A stretch of DNA of 64,000 bases, taken from Anthostomella pinea (Eukaryota; Ascomycota; Sordariomycetes; Xylariales; Xylariaceae). The notes under the pieces were generated by a model. The model ran no database searches and was not told the DNA's origin. It saw only the letters and a program-made list of their open reading frames with translations. The DNA lies in assembly GCA_963556695.1 (NCBI GenBank), contig CAUWAG010000007.1:310001-374000 (forward strand), in the 5' to 3' direction. The position numbers and the translations under genes are program-made. Numbering within the stretch: the stretch's first letter is position 1; every line of letters begins with the position of its first letter. Positions 62,101-64,000 of this stretch are shown piece after piece.

Positions 62101-63599
62101 TTTAAATTTTTAGAAATATTTTCTGAAAAGATAAGCATTTTAATCTGTTTTTTCAATGTAGGAATTTCAATCAAAACAGTTGATACCGTATACAAAATAA
62201 ACAAGGTAAGAGGATGTGAATTTTTTTTATAAAACTAACATTTATTTTACAAATGAAGGTTTGAAAATTAACATTCTTAAAAGTGTTAATTTGAAGTTTT
62301 AATTCGAAGTTTGAACAAAATGCGTGAAGACTTTCTTTATCCGTCTATGTTAATTTTGAAGCTAAAAACACATTTTTTCATAATAAAGAAAGATGATAAC
62401 ATGATATAATTAAAACTACTAATACCGTTTTCAAATAATTAGATTTTAGATTATCTTAGTAAGACGTATTAATAATATATTCGGTTGTTTAATAATAGAA
62501 TAATAAATTCTGAGCTATTTATCATGATATTAATCAATACTCAAAATTTCTTTTTCAAGAATATTAGATATCTAGAAATAATGATGCTAAATTTGGAATT
62601 GATGAACATAATAATGATGAATATTTGCTTAGTTATTTACATAATAATAAACATACGGCTAATCAAATTAACCACAATGAATATTAAATACCTACTTGTT
62701 TTAAAAACTTAGAAATTTATACAAGTAACGTATTTCATTTAGGTCAAGAACTTTATTGTTGTATAATGTATTATATTGTTTATAACTTCATGTGACTATT
62801 TGTAGCTATTATTTATTTATTGCAAATTTTGTAAATTTTAAGAGAACATTTCGTTTTAATTTTTGAATTTTAATTTGTTGACTTTACTTTCAAATCGTTT
62901 TGTTTCAACTTTAATATAATAGCTTCTGTTAATAATTTCCAAATCGAAAACGAAACAAAAACAAAAATGAATTTGACCCTTTGCAAGAACAAGTTATTGA
63001 AAAACGAACCCGATTTCACATTTAGATAGAATCACGAATTATCCATGTATATGTTTAAAGTAAACTCTTCTTCGATATTTCATTAGTTAATAAAAAGTTA
63101 CTTTATTAGTACGATGTTTAATGGCCTTAATTCTTATTTTTTTTAAGTATTGAAGATCTTACGATAATTAACTAATATGTAGATTTAAAGCTTCGTTAAA
63201 GTTCAACTAATAAGATAATTAAGAGGTTTTTGAAATAAAAAGGCGTTAAAAAGTACCATGGTAGTAATGGTAGTTTATAGTTAATTATCACTTTGTAGTT
63301 ACTAATCAACACTTAGAATTTTAGTCACCTTAAATACTGATTACTATAGTTTTATTTGAGGCCGTAATTGACTACAAACTATAGTAATAATTGATTAAGA
63401 AGTAATTAGTAAATATAGTTAAAGATATTCATTAAATTCTTATTTCAAATTTTAATATAAAAGCTAATTCTTTAGTTGAAATTAAACTGAACCCGCATTT
63501 ATAATCCGGTTTAAAAAAGCTAATATTAAAATATGAAGAAGATTTAATCAAGAGTTGAGAGCTTTTTCAAAATAACTTTATCCTTAAAATACAATAATC

Positions 63600-64000
63600 G
63601 CTTTTAAAAGCGTAAAAAATAAACAAAATAACAAATAGTTTAAAGAATCATTAGTACGCGTTACGTTGAAAACTCATAAACTTCAACGTTATTATAAAGC
63701 TTATCGACGTTCCGCTATTAAAGAAAAAAACCTTAAGCTTAACTGATCGCAAAAGCAAAGCTATTCAACCCGTATAAAACGGCCGTTCTTTCCCTTTTAC
63801 TTGCTTTAAACTATTATTTAAAACATTATTACAACCATATCTCCTTCTACTATATTTTGTACAGTAATTAAGTAATAACATATATTTACTTAAACAATAT
63901 ATCATTAATACATCTTAAAACTTAATATACTAACTAAAACTTATAATCCGTTAATCTTACCGCATATTTATATATAGCAAATATCTCATTAAATTTCTTG
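63600..64000 (+). repeat. Decayed dispersed repeat, copy D, cut by the window edge
   Basis: Follows copies A and B: GCGTAAAAAATAAACAAAATAAC, the AACGTTATTATAAAGCTTAT part, CCCGTATAAAACGGCC, and ATCATTAATACATCTTAAAACTTAATATACTAAC at the end. Confidence 0.55.

Larger units (their letters stand above)
23640..64000. other. Gene-free, extremely AT-rich block of decayed repeats (continues beyond the window)
   Basis: Base composition switches within roughly 100 bp at about 23.64 kb from normal to very AT-rich, and stays so to the edge except for listed islands. Apart from the transposon composite at 31.06-33.85 kb, the longest open frames are about 100 codons or less. TA dinucleotides and CG-poor words dominate, as expected of RIP acting on repeats. 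Retroelement coding remnants and a repeat family in both orientations are readable. Sub-stretches not listed separately (for example 23.64-28.33, 33.85-35.16, 35.41-41.3, 52.2-54.4 and 59.2-63.6 kb) contain nothing else I can name. Confidence 0.85.

Noticed and set aside
60376..62712. Short frames of 64 and 75 codons in the AT-rich block (60376-60570, 62485-62712)
   Set aside because: Ile/Asn/Tyr/Lys/Leu-rich composition is what AT-rich DNA encodes by chance; no motif.
63800..64000. Search for a telomere near the right edge
   Set aside because: No TTAGGG or CCCTAA array was seen; the AT-rich repeat continues to the edge.
1..64000. tRNA, rRNA and CRISPR search by eye
   Set aside because: No tRNA-like cloverleaf with a GGTTCGAATCC-type arm, no rRNA segment and no regularly spaced direct repeats were recognised.

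Overview
The window is nuclear DNA of a filamentous ascomycete (Pezizomycotina, most likely a Sordariomycete; I cannot name the species). The evidence is short GT-AG introns of 55-199 bp, a hybrid fungal phytochrome histidine kinase, an HP1 protein with chromo and chromoshadow domains, Fot1/pogo and Tc1 DNA transposons, gypsy- and copia-type LTRs, and a mutation pattern (C to T and G to A, TA-rich sequence) typical of repeat-induced point mutation (RIP).

Layout. 1-1267: left-truncated pogo-like transposon on the minus strand, carrying two insertions of one 216-bp LTR in opposite orientations. 1270-16560: gene-bearing, GC-richer chromatin with four genes that look intact: the phytochrome (3389-8097, +, two introns, 1522 aa), a 52-aa single-pass membrane microprotein (9387-9545, -), HP1 (10478-11723, -, six exons, 261 aa) and an uncharacterised protein with a half zinc finger and a coiled coil (14449-16557, +, one intron, 669 aa). 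An AT-rich relic patch lies at about 12.54-13.15 kb. 17307-19705: nearly complete pogo-like element with TIRs and TA flanks. About 20.7-23.56 kb: two decaying genes, a cytochrome P450 (+) that has lost its haem cysteine and a minus-strand gene with an internal repeat and a 1-nt frameshift.

From about 23.64 kb to the right edge (over 40 kb) the sequence is very A+T-rich, roughly four fifths by eye, and has no intact gene. It is built of decayed repeats. Ty3/gypsy pol can still be read at about 51.2-52.1 kb (+) and 45.9-46.2 kb (-), and one further repeat family recurs in both orientations. Sharp islands of normal base composition interrupt it: five solo LTRs with 5-bp target-site duplications (four perfect or near-perfect, listed below) and one composite in which a Tc1-like element sits precisely inside a pogo-like transposase gene (31.06-33.85 kb).

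Interpretation. The left part is ordinary euchromatin. The right part looks like constitutive heterochromatin, either a regional centromere or pericentromere or a large RIP-mutated transposon nest; sequence alone does not decide. The P450, the second pseudogene and the transposons at the border carry stops that are nearly all transitions, as if the mutational process spread into the edge. HP1, which binds H3K9me-marked AT-rich repeats in such fungi, is encoded about 12 kb from this block; that proximity may be coincidence.
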